Of a stretch of DNA of 64,000 nucleotides, positions 8,744 to 17,246 are shown one piece after another. Made by a program: the position numbers and the translations under genes. The notes under the pieces were generated by a model. The model was not told the DNA's origin and did no database searches. It saw only the letters and a program-made list of their open reading frames with translations. The stretch spans positions 62,001-126,000 of the forward strand of contig NZ_JADPKA010000104.1 of NCBI RefSeq assembly GCF_023073715.1, given 5' to 3'. Source of the DNA: Bradyrhizobium sp. 164 (GTDB lineage: Bacteria > Pseudomonadota > Alphaproteobacteria > Rhizobiales > Xanthobacteraceae). The first letter of the stretch is position 1; every line of letters starts with the position of its first letter.

Positions 8744-8962
8744 TCAATAATGCGGCGGGCGCTCGTTGGCAGGCCCCGGCGCATTCGCCTCGGCATCCTG
8801 GAGCCGTTCACTGAGCTGCGCAATGTGCCGCGTCAGCGCATCGATCTGCTTCCACTGTGCGGTGATAGTCTGGTTCAGCGTTTCGATGGTGTCGTCCTGA
8901 TAGCTGAGGCGCATCTCCAATGCGTCGATGCGCTCGCTCAGCGTCTTGATCTCATTCGCCAC
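8744..8962 (-). CDS. slyX: SlyX-family coiled-coil protein
   Basis: The 72-residue protein is almost entirely heptad-like (IDALEMRLSYQDDTIETLN, then IDALTRHIAQLSERL) and ends in ERPPHY, the pattern of SlyX. The family is widespread and its biochemical role is not established. Its start overlaps the end of trhO by 11 bases, so the two are co-transcribed and probably translationally coupled. Confidence 0.85.
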   Translation of the reverse strand: MANEIKTLSERIDALEMRLSYQDDTIETLNQTITAQWKQIDALTRHIAQLSERLQDAEANAPGPANERPPHY

Positions 8963-9704
8963 GGCTGTGCCCCTTGTCGAGTTCGCGCAAAGCGTGGCCG
9001 AGCGCGACGCGCTCGTCGAATACGAAACACTCGCCGCGCCAGCGGCTCTGCGTCTCCGGCACCTCTTCCAGATATCTCAGGATGCCGCCCTTGAGGTGAT
9101 AGACCTCGGCAAAGCCGCGCGCGAGCAGATGCGCGCTGGCCTTCTCGCAGCGAATGCCGCCGGTGCAGAACATCGCGATCCTGCGGTGCTTTGCCGGATC
9201 GAGCTGATCGGCGGCAAAGTCCTTGAACTGGCCAAAACTCTTGATGCCGGGATCGACCGCGCCCTCGAACGTGCCCATCGCCACCTCGAAGGCGTTGCGG
9301 GTGTCGAGCAGCAGCGTGTCGGGTGCCGCGATCAAGGCATTCCATTCTGCGGCGTCGACATACGTGCCGACGTTCTTGGTCGGATCGGCGGCCGCATCGC
9401 CGAGCGTGACGATCTCCTTTTTCAGCCGCACCTTGAGCCGGCGGAACGGCATCGCCGCCGCGGTCGAGAATTTGAGCTCGAGATTGTCCAGCCTGCCGCC
9501 GAACATGTCGCCGTGCGCGAGCTCGTCAGTGAAAGCGTCGATCGCCTCCGGCGCGCCCGCGACAGTGCCGTTGACCCCCTCCTGGGCCAGCAGCACGCTG
9601 CCCTTCAGGGCCAGGCCAGCACAGAATGCACGCAACGGCTCGCGCAGCTCCCGGTGATCCGGGAGGGCGGCGAATTGGTAGAAGGCGGCGACCTTGTAAG
9701 TCAT
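8952..9704 (-). CDS. trhO: tRNA uridine(34) 5-hydroxylase TrhO (rhodanese family)
   Basis: TrhO makes 5-hydroxyuridine at tRNA wobble position 34. The 250-residue protein has the YceA N-terminal domain (GSVLLAQEGVNGTVAG, residues 35-50), then a rhodanese domain beginning LLLDTRNAFE, with the active Cys180 in AMFCTGGIRCEKA and the family hallmark YHLKGGILRYLEE. The ATG at 9704 begins MTYKVAAFYQF, as in homologues; the frame is open further upstream but that part is not family-like. It overlaps slyX. Confidence 0.93.
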   Translation of the reverse strand: MTYKVAAFYQFAALPDHRELREPLRAFCAGLALKGSVLLAQEGVNGTVAGAPEAIDAFTDELAHGDMFGGRLDNLELKFSTAAAMPFRRLKVRLKKEIVTLGDAAADPTKNVGTYVDAAEWNALIAAPDTLLLDTRNAFEVAMGTFEGAVDPGIKSFGQFKDFAADQLDPAKHRRIAMFCTGGIRCEKASAHLLARGFAEVYHLKGGILRYLEEVPETQSRWRGECFVFDERVALGHALRELDKGHSRGE

Positions 9705-9904
9705 GGCGGCTCGTTTAGCAGGCGACGGCCGCCCGGAAAACCCGCTATGGCTGAAGCCGCGATCCGTCCATATACGCCCAGCGGATGGCAGCCATTTCAT
9801 TGGTATGCCAGCATTGCTCCGGCTGGCCGGAATATGCCATGTAGGCCGGGTTTTTCCGAGATGGCGCGCCGTCGCGCCGGACGTCCAAGAAAGCAAGAAT
9901 TCGC

Positions 9905-11491
9905 ATGAGAAACTTCCATTTCCCCGGCAGATCCACGGTCCACGCCACCAACGCGATGGTGGCGACCTCGCATCCGCTGGCCTCGCTCGCCGCGATCGAG
10001 GTGCTGCGCGAGGGCGGCACGGCGGTGGACGCTGCGGTCGCCGGCTCGGCCGTGCTTGGCGTGATCGAGCCGCAATCGACCGGCATCGGCGGCGACTGCT
10101 TTGCGCTGATCCAACCGCGGGGCGAGGGCAAGATCATCGCCTATAACGGCTCCGGCCGCGCGCCGAAAGCGGCGAACGCCGACTGGTATCTCGAGCGCAA
10201 AATCACTTCCGTGCCGCTGACCTCGGCGCATGCGGTGTCGATTCCCGGCGTGGTCGACGCCTTCGCCACCGTGTTGCGCGATCACGGCAAGTTCGGTTTC
10301 GACCGGCTGCTCCAGCCAGCGATCAAGGCGGCCGAAGAAGGCTATGTCGTCGCGCCGCGCATCGCCTTCGACTGGAAGAACCAATTCGAGAAGCTGAAGG
10401 GTGGCACCAACACCGTGCGTTACCTGTTGCCGGGCGGAAAGCCGCCGGTGGCCGGCGACCTCATCCGCCAGCCGGAGCTCGGCAAGACGCTACGCGCGAT
10501 CGCCAGGGATGGTCGCGACGCCTTCTATAAGGGCCCGATCGCGGAAGACATGGTCGACACCCTCAGGGGCATCGGCGGCCTGCACACGCTCGACGATTTC
10601 GCCGCGCATACGACGGAAGTGACCACGCCGATCGGCACCATGTACAAGGGCTATGACGTCTGGCAGTGCCCGCCGAACGGACCCGGCCTCACTATGCTGC
10701 TGATGCTCAACATCCTGTCGCGGTTTGACCTGAAGAAATATGCACCGCTCAGCGTCGAGCGTTTCCATCTCGAGGCGGAAGCCGCGCGCATCGCCTACAT
10801 GCATCGCGAGTTGCATGTCGCCGATCCCGACCACATGCAGATCGAAGTCGCCAAGATCCTCGCCAAGGAATTCTGCGACGAGCACATCGCCAAGATCCGC
10901 ATGGACGGCATGCTCGACCTGCCCAACGTCGCACCGCCGATGAATCCCTCGACCATCTACATCACGGTGGTGGACAAGGACCGCAACGTCTGCTCGTTCA
11001 TCAACTCGATCGCGCATTCCTTCGGCTCGGCGATCGTCTCGAACAAGACCGGCGTCTTGTTCCAGAACCGTGCCGGCGGCTTCCGCATCCAGCCGGGCCA
11101 TCCCAACTGCATCGCGGGCGGCAAACGGCCGCTGCACACGATCATGCCGAGCCTGCTCACCAAGGGCGGCCGGTCCGTGATGCCGTTCGCGGTGATGGGC
11201 GGACAATATCAGCCGGTCGGCCAGACCCATGTGCTGACCAACATCCTCGACTATGGCTGCGACGTGCAGGAGGCGATCGACATGCCGCGCGGCCTGCACT
11301 ACGAGGGCCAATATCAGCTCGAGGACAGCGTGCCAGCCGCGATCGTCGAAGGCCTGAAGAAGCTCGGCCACAAGACCACCAGCGTGGTCGGTCCGCTCGG
11401 CGGCGCCCAGGCGATCTGGATCGATTGGGACAGGGGCACGCTCACCGGCGGTTCCGATCCACGCAAGGACGGTTGTGCGCTGGGCTATTGA
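9905..11491 (+). CDS. Gamma-glutamyltransferase family protein (YwrD-like, cytosolic)
   Basis: The 528-residue protein has the GGT pattern: GGTAVDAAVAGSAVLGVIEP and GIGGDCFAL near the start. The autocatalytic Thr (about residue 350) is in PSTIYITVVDKD, matching the YwrD-type version more than the TTH of periplasmic GGT. It also has the small-subunit segment PLHTIMPSLL. It lacks a signal peptide, unlike the periplasmic glutathione hydrolase. Self-cleavage before Thr350 would give subunits of about 349 and 179 residues. The 200 bases upstream carry no other gene; the start has only a weak ribosome site. Confidence 0.88.
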   Translation: MRNFHFPGRSTVHATNAMVATSHPLASLAAIEVLREGGTAVDAAVAGSAVLGVIEPQSTGIGGDCFALIQPRGEGKIIAYNGSGRAPKAANADWYLERKITSVPLTSAHAVSIPGVVDAFATVLRDHGKFGFDRLLQPAIKAAEEGYVVAPRIAFDWKNQFEKLKGGTNTVRYLLPGGKPPVAGDLIRQPELGKTLRAIARDGRDAFYKGPIAEDMVDTLRGIGGLHTLDDFAAHTTEVTTPIGTMYKGYDVWQCPPNGPGLTMLLMLNILSRFDLKKYAPLSVERFHLEAEAARIAYMHRELHVADPDHMQIEVAKILAKEFCDEHIAKIRMDGMLDLPNVAPPMNPSTIYITVVDKDRNVCSFINSIAHSFGSAIVSNKTGVLFQNRAGGFRIQPGHPNCIAGGKRPLHTIMPSLLTKGGRSVMPFAVMGGQYQPVGQTHVLTNILDYGCDVQEAIDMPRGLHYEGQYQLEDSVPAAIVEGLKKLGHKTTSVVGPLGGAQAIWIDWDRGTLTGGSDPRKDGCALGY

Positions 11492-11651
11492 GGCGCCCGC
11501 GCGGTTCCCCCGCAAGATCAGGAAAAGTTGACAAAGGGCGGCGCGGCATTTGCTGCGTCGCCCTTTCTGGAACGGAGCTCATGGCTTCAGGTTAAGGGGC
11601 GATGAGCGGTGCAGGCGTGTGCTGCTTGGTTCGAAGCAGTGGAGGCCGTCC

Positions 11652-12266
11652 ATGTCCGATAAATCAAGTTCCAAAGCATCCGCATTCGATCGGCGCGCCT
11701 TTATGGTGGGCGCTGCCGGCAGTGCGCTTGTTCCGATCACGGCGCGCGCAGCCGCGGGGGATACGAGCGCGTCAGTCGCACAAGATCCGGCGCTTCCTGT
11801 CGAGGTCACCCTCCACGTCAACGGCAAGGACAAGCGCCTGAGCATCGATCCCCGCACCACGGTGCTCGACGCGCTGCGCGAACACCTCAAGCTCACCGGC
11901 AGCAAGAAGGGCTGCGATCACGGCCAGTGCGGTGCCTGCACGGTGCTGATCGACGACCGGCGCGTGGTGTCGTGCCTGACGCTTGCGCTCGCCGCCGAGG
12001 GGCAGGAGATCACGACGATCGAAGGGCTTGCCACCGACGACCGTCTGCATCCGATGCAGCAGGCCTTCATCGACAACGACGCATTCCAGTGCGGCTATTG
12101 CACGCCCGGCCAGATCATGTCCGCTGTGGCCTGCGTCAAGGAGGGCCATGCAAACAGCGAGGCGGATATACGCGAGTATATGAGCGGCAATATCTGTCGC
12201 TGTGCCGCTTATCCCAATATCGTCGCCGCCGTGAAGCAGGCCGCGCCCGAGATCATGAAAGGCTAG
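11652..12266 (+). CDS. paoA: Aldehyde oxidoreductase iron-sulfur subunit (PaoA-type), Tat-exported
   Basis: This is the 2Fe-2S subunit of a three-subunit molybdenum enzyme of the xanthine oxidase family. A twin-arginine leader (DRRAFMVGAAG, residues 13-23) precedes a ferredoxin domain with GCDHGQCGACTV and SCLTLA, and then the helical second-cluster domain with CGYCTPGQIM and NICRCAAY. All eight cluster Cys are present. The ATG at 11652 follows a GGAGG-like site. Together with paoB and paoC (gaps of 2-4 bases) it predicts a periplasmic enzyme oxidising aldehydes to acids. Confidence 0.9.
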   Translation: MSDKSSSKASAFDRRAFMVGAAGSALVPITARAAAGDTSASVAQDPALPVEVTLHVNGKDKRLSIDPRTTVLDALREHLKLTGSKKGCDHGQCGACTVLIDDRRVVSCLTLALAAEGQEITTIEGLATDDRLHPMQQAFIDNDAFQCGYCTPGQIMSAVACVKEGHANSEADIREYMSGNICRCAAYPNIVAAVKQAAPEIMKG

Positions 12267-12270
12267 GCGC

Positions 12271-13287
12271 ATGCGACCGTTTTCGTATCAGAGGGCAACA
12301 GACCCTGACATGGCCGTGCAGGCGCTCAGCGCCGCCGCGGCCGCGAACAATCCGCTGACCCAGGCCGCTGCGCAGCCGCTCGCCGGCGGCACCACGCTGA
12401 TCGACCTGATGAAGCTGGATGTGATGCGGCCGGCCGCGATCGTCGACATCAATCCGCTTGCGCACGGCTGGTCGGTGATCGAGCCAAATGGCGACAATTT
12501 GCGGCTCGGCGCGCTCGCAAAGATGTCCGACGTCGCCGCGCATGACGGCATCCAGCGCAACTACCCGGTGATCGCCAATTCGCTGAAGCTCGCCGCCAGC
12601 GCCCAGCTGCGCAACATGGCGACGCTCGGCGGTAACGTGATGCAGCGGACGCGTTGCAGCTATTTCCGCGATGTCTCCTACGAGAATTGCAACAAGCGCC
12701 ATCCCGGCTCCGGTTGCGCCGCGATGGACGGCGTCAATCGCATGCATGCCGTGCTCGGAATCTCCGACCAGTGCATCGCGACCTATCCGGGCGATTTCGC
12801 CCAGGCGCTGATCGCGCTCGACGCCACGGTCGAGATCACGGGCAAGGCCGGCACGCGCAGCATGCCGTTCGCCCAGCTTCACAAGGCGCCGGGCAGCACG
12901 CCAGACATCGAAACCACGCTTCAGCCCGGCGAGCTGATCTCGGCCTTTGCGGTGTCCGGACGCTGGCCGCGATCGGTGTATCTGAAGGCGCGCGACCGCC
13001 AATCCTACGAGTTCGCGCTGTCTTCGGCTGCGGTGGCGCTCGACGTGCAGGACGGCACGATCAAGGATGCGCGCGTCGCGCTTGGCGGTGTCGCAACCGT
13101 GCCCTGGCGAGCGCGCGAGGCAGAGGCGCTGCTCAAGGGACAAAAATTCGACGAAGCCCTCGCACAACGCGCCGCCGATGCTGCGTTCGCAGACGCGAGA
13201 GGGCGGCGGCACAACAGCTTCAAGATCGCGCTCGGCAAGCGCGTGGTGGCACGCGCGCTCCAGCAGGCCGTAACGATGGAGATCTGA
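12271..13287 (+). CDS. paoB: Aldehyde oxidoreductase FAD subunit (PaoB-type)
   Basis: The 338-residue protein is the FAD-binding subunit. It has the FAD motif AGGTTLIDLMK (about 43-53), TLGGNVMQRTRC and a C-terminal CO-dehydrogenase flavoprotein domain. Between them lies the Cys-rich insertion RTRCSYFRDVSYENC...HPGSGCAAM, characteristic of PaoB, where extra Cys bind a 4Fe-4S cluster absent from classical xanthine dehydrogenases. Electrons would pass from the molybdenum site to FAD and onward. It begins four bases after paoA and ends two bases before paoC. Confidence 0.92.
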   Translation: MRPFSYQRATDPDMAVQALSAAAAANNPLTQAAAQPLAGGTTLIDLMKLDVMRPAAIVDINPLAHGWSVIEPNGDNLRLGALAKMSDVAAHDGIQRNYPVIANSLKLAASAQLRNMATLGGNVMQRTRCSYFRDVSYENCNKRHPGSGCAAMDGVNRMHAVLGISDQCIATYPGDFAQALIALDATVEITGKAGTRSMPFAQLHKAPGSTPDIETTLQPGELISAFAVSGRWPRSVYLKARDRQSYEFALSSAAVALDVQDGTIKDARVALGGVATVPWRAREAEALLKGQKFDEALAQRAADAAFADARGRRHNSFKIALGKRVVARALQQAVTMEI

Positions 13288-13289
13288 TC

Positions 13290-15581
13290 ATGACTGCTGC
13301 TGCTCCCGAGCCGAAGATCAACATGGGCCAGCCCGTGCCGCGCTATGACGCCGTCGTGAAGGTGACGGGACGCGCCACCTATGCGTCGGACATGCCGCTC
13401 GCCGATCCCGCCTATGCGTTTCTCGTCACCAGCGCCATCGCCAAGGGGCGAATCGATCGCTTCGACCTCGATGACGCCAGGCGTGTCCGGGGCGTTATCG
13501 ACATCGTCACGCACGAGAATGGGCCGAAGCTGAAGGAGTCGAAGCTCTTCAGCAATGGCGGCTATGCAGGCACGACGATCCAGCCGCTGAAATCGGCCGA
13601 CATTGCCCATGATGGCCAGATCATCGCGGTGGTCATTGCCGAAAGCTACGAGGCGGCGCGCGAGGCGGCCAACCGCGTCAAGGTCAGCTACACAGCCGCC
13701 GCGCCGAGCGCGACCTTCGACTCGCCCGGAACGACCATTGCGGCCGCGAAGGGACAGAATGCCCAATTCAAGGAAGACCCGAAGGTCGGCAACTTCGCAA
13801 AGGCGTTCGAGGAGGCCGAGGTCAAGCTGACCGCGTCCTACGACACCCCGACGCAGCATCACAATCCGATGGAGCTGTTCTCCACCAGCTGCGCCTGGAT
13901 GGGCGACGAACTCGTCATCTACGAGCCGAGCCAATTCGTCTACGGCCTGAAATATGGCGTCGCCGAACAGCTTGGCATCGACGCCGACAAGGTCCGCGTG
14001 GTCAATCCCTATGTCGGCGGCGGCTTCGGCTCGCGCGGCTCGATGACACCGCGCACCGCCATCATCGCCAGCATCGCAAAGCGCCTGAGCCGGCCGATCA
14101 AGCTGGTCCCGACCCGCGACCAGGGCTTTACCATCACCACCTATCGCGCCGAGACCCGCCACGAGATCAAGCTGGGGGCGAGCCGTGATGGCAAGCTGCT
14201 GGCCTTAAAGCATGAGGGCGCCGAAATCTCTTCGCGCCCCGACGCCTATTGCGTCGGCGGCACCAAGACCACGACGCGGCTCTATGCCTGTCCGAATGTC
14301 GACAGCCTCGTCTCGATCGTGCGCGCGGACCGCAACACGCCCGGCTTCATGCGTTCTCCACCGGAGGTGCCGTATCTGTTTGCGCTGGAGAGCGCGATGG
14401 ACGAGCTTGCGGTGAAATTGAACATGGATCCGGTCGAGCTCCGCCGTATCAATGATACCACCGTTGAGCCGATTGGCGGCAAGCCCTACACGTCGCGCTC
14501 GCTGATGGCCTGTTTCGACGAGGCCGCCAAGGCGTTCGGCTGGGCGCAACGCTCGCCGCAGCCGAAATCGATGTCGGATGGCGACTGGCTGATCGGCTAT
14601 GGCTGTGCCGCCACCTGCTACCCGACCCAGATGGGCCCGGCGGCCGCGCGCGTGCGCCTCCAGCGCGACGGCCGCACCCGGGTCGAGATCGCCGGCCACG
14701 AGATCGGGACCGGCGCCTACACCGTGGTCGCCCAGACCGCCGCCGAGCGGCTCGGCGTGCCGCTCGAGAAGGTTGCGGTCTTCATCGGCGACAGCGATCT
14801 GCCGCCGGCGCCTGTTGCCGGGGGCTCGAATTCGACGGCCAGCACCTGCTCCGTGGTGATGATGGTGTGCGATCAGATCCGCCAGCGCCTGTTCAAGGCG
14901 GCGATGCCGAGCCAGAGCCTGACGGACAAGGCCAAGGAGACCGTGGGCATCGGCCAGACACCGGCCACACAGGCGGCGAAAGGTGACCGCCCGCTCGACC
15001 TCGAGAAGGCGTTCGACGCACTCGGTGTCGGCGTCGTCGAGGAGTATGGCGAGTGGAAGCCGGAGGGCGCGCCGCTGGATTCCTTCCGCGCCATGCACAG
15101 CGGGCAGGTGCGGCTCGTCGGCGGTCACGCCATGAAAGACCAGATCGCCTATGCCTTCGGTGCGGAGTTCGTCGAGGTCCGCGTCAACCGCTTCACGCAT
15201 GAGATCCGCTGTCCCCGTCTGGTTGGCGCGTTCGCGGCAGGCCGCATCATGAATCCGCGCACCGCGCGCAGCCAGCTGATGGGCGGGCTGATCTGGGGCA
15301 TGTCGTCGGCGCTGCTCGAGGCCACCGACATCGACGAGCGCAACGCGCGCTACGTCAACGACAACTTCGCCGACTACCTCGTGCCCGTGAATGCGGACGT
15401 GCCCGGCGTTGAGGTCATCCTGCTCTCCGAGCAGGACGATCACATCAACCCGGCAGGCGTGAAGGGTCTCGGTGAGCTCGCCAATGTCGGCACCAATGCG
15501 GCGATCTGCAACGCGATCTATCACGCCACCGGCCAGCGCATCCGCAAGCTCCCGGTCCGGCTGGAAAATATCGAGGTGTAG
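13290..15581 (+). CDS. paoC: Aldehyde oxidoreductase molybdenum-binding subunit (PaoC-type)
   Basis: The 763-residue catalytic subunit binds the molybdopterin cofactor. Seen in order: VTGRATYASDMPL at the start of the a/b hammerhead, QHHNPMEL, NPYVGGGFGSRGSMTPR, GHEIGTGAYTVVAQ and the C-terminal GVKGLGELANVGTNAA, in which GLGE carries the catalytic Glu. The chosen ATG follows the paoB stop directly (TGATCATG); the frame is open 636 bases further upstream, inside paoB. No maturation chaperone (paoD/xdhC type) is encoded next to it in this window. Confidence 0.92.
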   Translation: MTAAAPEPKINMGQPVPRYDAVVKVTGRATYASDMPLADPAYAFLVTSAIAKGRIDRFDLDDARRVRGVIDIVTHENGPKLKESKLFSNGGYAGTTIQPLKSADIAHDGQIIAVVIAESYEAAREAANRVKVSYTAAAPSATFDSPGTTIAAAKGQNAQFKEDPKVGNFAKAFEEAEVKLTASYDTPTQHHNPMELFSTSCAWMGDELVIYEPSQFVYGLKYGVAEQLGIDADKVRVVNPYVGGGFGSRGSMTPRTAIIASIAKRLSRPIKLVPTRDQGFTITTYRAETRHEIKLGASRDGKLLALKHEGAEISSRPDAYCVGGTKTTTRLYACPNVDSLVSIVRADRNTPGFMRSPPEVPYLFALESAMDELAVKLNMDPVELRRINDTTVEPIGGKPYTSRSLMACFDEAAKAFGWAQRSPQPKSMSDGDWLIGYGCAATCYPTQMGPAAARVRLQRDGRTRVEIAGHEIGTGAYTVVAQTAAERLGVPLEKVAVFIGDSDLPPAPVAGGSNSTASTCSVVMMVCDQIRQRLFKAAMPSQSLTDKAKETVGIGQTPATQAAKGDRPLDLEKAFDALGVGVVEEYGEWKPEGAPLDSFRAMHSGQVRLVGGHAMKDQIAYAFGAEFVEVRVNRFTHEIRCPRLVGAFAAGRIMNPRTARSQLMGGLIWGMSSALLEATDIDERNARYVNDNFADYLVPVNADVPGVEVILLSEQDDHINPAGVKGLGELANVGTNAAICNAIYHATGQRIRKLPVRLENIEV

Positions 15582-15640
15582 GGGTGGAAACCTCATCGGC
15601 GTTGCGCTAGACACCTCCCGCCTCAAACGGAAGGTGCCTC

Positions 15641-16105
15641 ATGCAGCGTTTCCAACGCGCGCTCCTCGCCCTGATGTCGGCACTCGCGATCACCGTGATT
15701 GCCAGCGTGTCGCATTTCGTTTCCACCACGGCCTCGGCCCAGACCGCAGGAAAGACCATGACCACAGCTTCAGGCTTGCAGATCATCGACAGCGTCGCCG
15801 GCACTGGCGCTTCGCCCAAGGCGGGCCAGATCTGCGTGATGCACTATACCGGCTGGCTCTACGAGAACGGCCAGAAGGGCAAGAAATTCGACTCGTCCGT
15901 CGACCGCAACGAGCCATTCGAATTCCCGATCGGCAAGGGCCGCGTCATCGCCGGCTGGGACGAGGGCGTCGCTTCGATGAAAGTCGGCGGCAAGCGCACG
16001 CTGATCATCCCGCCGCAACTCGGCTACGGCGCCCGCGGTGCCGGCGGCGTGATCCCGCCGAACGCGACGCTGATGTTCGACGTGGAATTGCTCGCGGTAA
16101 AGTGA
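15641..16105 (+). CDS. FKBP-type peptidyl-prolyl cis-trans isomerase, exported
   Basis: The 154-residue protein has an N-terminal hydrophobic leader ending near ASAQT (residue about 35) and one FKBP domain: CVMHYTGWLYENGQKGKKFDSS, GRVIAGWDEGV, MKVGGKRTLIIPPQLGYG and IPPNATLMFDVELL. It should accelerate proline isomerisation in periplasmic folding. It is monocistronic, with a strong hairpin terminator about 100 bases downstream. Confidence 0.93.
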   Translation: MQRFQRALLALMSALAITVIASVSHFVSTTASAQTAGKTMTTASGLQIIDSVAGTGASPKAGQICVMHYTGWLYENGQKGKKFDSSVDRNEPFEFPIGKGRVIAGWDEGVASMKVGGKRTLIIPPQLGYGARGAGGVIPPNATLMFDVELLAVK

Positions 16106-16110
16106 CGGCG

Positions 16111-16199
16111 CAGCCGTCATTCCGGGATGGTCCGAAGGAGCAGACCCGGAATCTCGAGATCTCGGGTTCGATGCTGCGGATCGCCCGGATGGCTGAGCA
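16111..16199. repeat. REP-like palindromic element (family C)
   Basis: Words GTCATTCCGGGATGG, GACCCGGAATCTCGAG, ATCTCGGGTTCGATGC and GCGGATCGCCCGGATGG form nested inverted repeats, with a perfect CTCGAG centre. The element follows the FKBP stop and precedes the terminator. A related copy is at 34430-34556. Confidence 0.6.
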
Positions 16200-16207
16200 A
16201 GACAAAC

Positions 16208-16245
16208 AAAAAGACCGGCCTTCCGGCCGGTCTTTTCGCTTTTGG
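16208..16245 (+). terminator. Rho-independent terminator after FKBP gene (possibly bidirectional)
   Basis: Stem AAGACCGGCC (16211-16220), loop TTCC, complementary arm GGCCGGTCTT (16225-16234), with A-run before and T-rich tract after. It can serve both the FKBP gene and the convergent CsbD gene ending at 16257. Confidence 0.85.
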
Positions 16246-16256
16246 CGATGCGCGCG

Positions 16257-16475
16257 CTACTCCGCGGCGCGCTTTGCCGCAGCGGCGGCACGATCCATTG
16301 CCTCCTTCGCGGCGTCCTTGGCATCGCCCATGGCCTGCTGGCCCTTGCCCTTCACTTCCTGGACTGCGCCTTCGCCCTTCATACGTTCCGAGCCGGTGGC
16401 TTCGCCGATGCCCTGCTTGGCCTTGCCGATTGCCTCGTTGGCATTGCCCTTGATCTTGTCGGTCGTGCTGCCCAT
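16257..16475 (-). CDS. CsbD-family stress protein
   Basis: The 72-residue protein opens MGSTTDKIKGNANEAIGKAK and repeats G-x-GK and AxxGKA motifs, the CsbD pattern. It then has an Ala/Lys-rich amphipathic tail (DAAKEAMDRAAAAAKRAAE). CsbD proteins are induced by stress in many bacteria; their molecular role is unclear. A perfect EcfG-type promoter lies upstream at 16509-16533, and the coding start has a GGAGA ribosome site. Confidence 0.88.
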   Translation of the reverse strand: MGSTTDKIKGNANEAIGKAKQGIGEATGSERMKGEGAVQEVKGKGQQAMGDAKDAAKEAMDRAAAAAKRAAE

Positions 16476-16508
16476 GAAACTCTCTCCTTCGGGTTCGCTC
16501 GCGAAGAC

Positions 16509-16533
16509 AACGTCTCATGACTACGAGGGTTCC
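16509..16533 (-). promoter_or_regulatory. EcfG-type general stress promoter
   Basis: On the minus strand GGAAC (16533-16529) and CGTT (16512-16509) are separated by exactly 16 bases. The -10 element ends 33 bases before the CsbD start, in the right orientation. A stress promoter before a CsbD gene is biologically coherent. Confidence 0.78.
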
Positions 16534-16604
16534 GAATTTGCTGTGGCTCGCGGGCGTGGCTTTGGGTTAGTTTGCCGCGCAAGGAACCAACAGAAAGCAG
16601 TCCC

Positions 16605-17117
16605 ATGACCGGCCATGACCACACGCATTCGCACCATGCACAGGATCACGAGGATCGCTGGAAACATGACGGCGTACGCGTCATCCCGGGCAACCAGCTC
16701 GATACGAATGTGCCATCGACGGCAGGTATGGACCGCGCGGCCGCGATCAATTTCGCGCGGGTCGGCGCCCAGAAATTGTGGGCGGGCACGGTGAGCATCA
16801 AGCCCGACGCCAAGACCGGCGCGCATCACCACGGTCATCTCGAAAGCGTCATCTATGTGGTGAAGGGCAAGGCCCGGATGCGCTGGGGCGAGCGTCTGCA
16901 ATTCACCGCGGAGGCAGGCCCTGGCGATTTTATTTTCGTCCCGCCTTACGTCCCGCATCAGGAGATCAACGCCAGTCCCGACGAGGTGCTGGAATGCGTG
17001 CTGGTGCGCAGCGACGGCGAGGCGGTCGCAATCAATCTCGATATCGAGCCGGTCGAGAAGCCCGAAACCGTGCTGTGGATCGACCCCGTTCACCGCGATC
17101 CCAACGAGAAGAAGTAA
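16605..17117 (+). CDS. Cupin-domain protein
   Basis: The 170-residue protein has a His-rich N-terminus (TGHDHTHSHHAQDHE) and a single cupin barrel: motif 1 is AKTGAHHHGHLESVIYVVKGKARMRWG, motif 2 is GDFIFVPPYVPHQEIN. The metal-binding His and Glu positions are filled. The substrate is unknown; metal storage by the His-rich tail or a dioxygenase/isomerase role are possible. The ATG at 16605 is preferred over an upstream start at 16572. Two VOC-family genes follow on the same strand. Confidence 0.83.
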   Translation: MTGHDHTHSHHAQDHEDRWKHDGVRVIPGNQLDTNVPSTAGMDRAAAINFARVGAQKLWAGTVSIKPDAKTGAHHHGHLESVIYVVKGKARMRWGERLQFTAEAGPGDFIFVPPYVPHQEINASPDEVLECVLVRSDGEAVAINLDIEPVEKPETVLWIDPVHRDPNEKK

Positions 17118-17246
17118 GGCGTCCGAGGAGGAGCGAGGTTCGGAGCGACGGAACCTTGCAGGAGAAGGTCAAAAAATATTCGGAAGCTATGTCGGATGGC
17201 CGCCGGCTGGCCCGTCCTAGGGCGGAACCCTGCCAAGGAGCCTCCG

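Noticed and set aside
9745..9904. Small gene between trhO and the gamma-glutamyltransferase gene
   Set aside because: The plus frame has no ribosome site, no family pattern and runs into the next gene; it was treated as noncoding.
11567..11591. EcfG-type promoter before paoA
   Set aside because: GGAAC is followed after 16 bases by GGTT and not CGTT, so it fails the consensus.
14205..15626. 473-residue minus-strand reading frame
   Set aside because: It is antisense to paoC and rich in Asp, Arg and His without any domain pattern.
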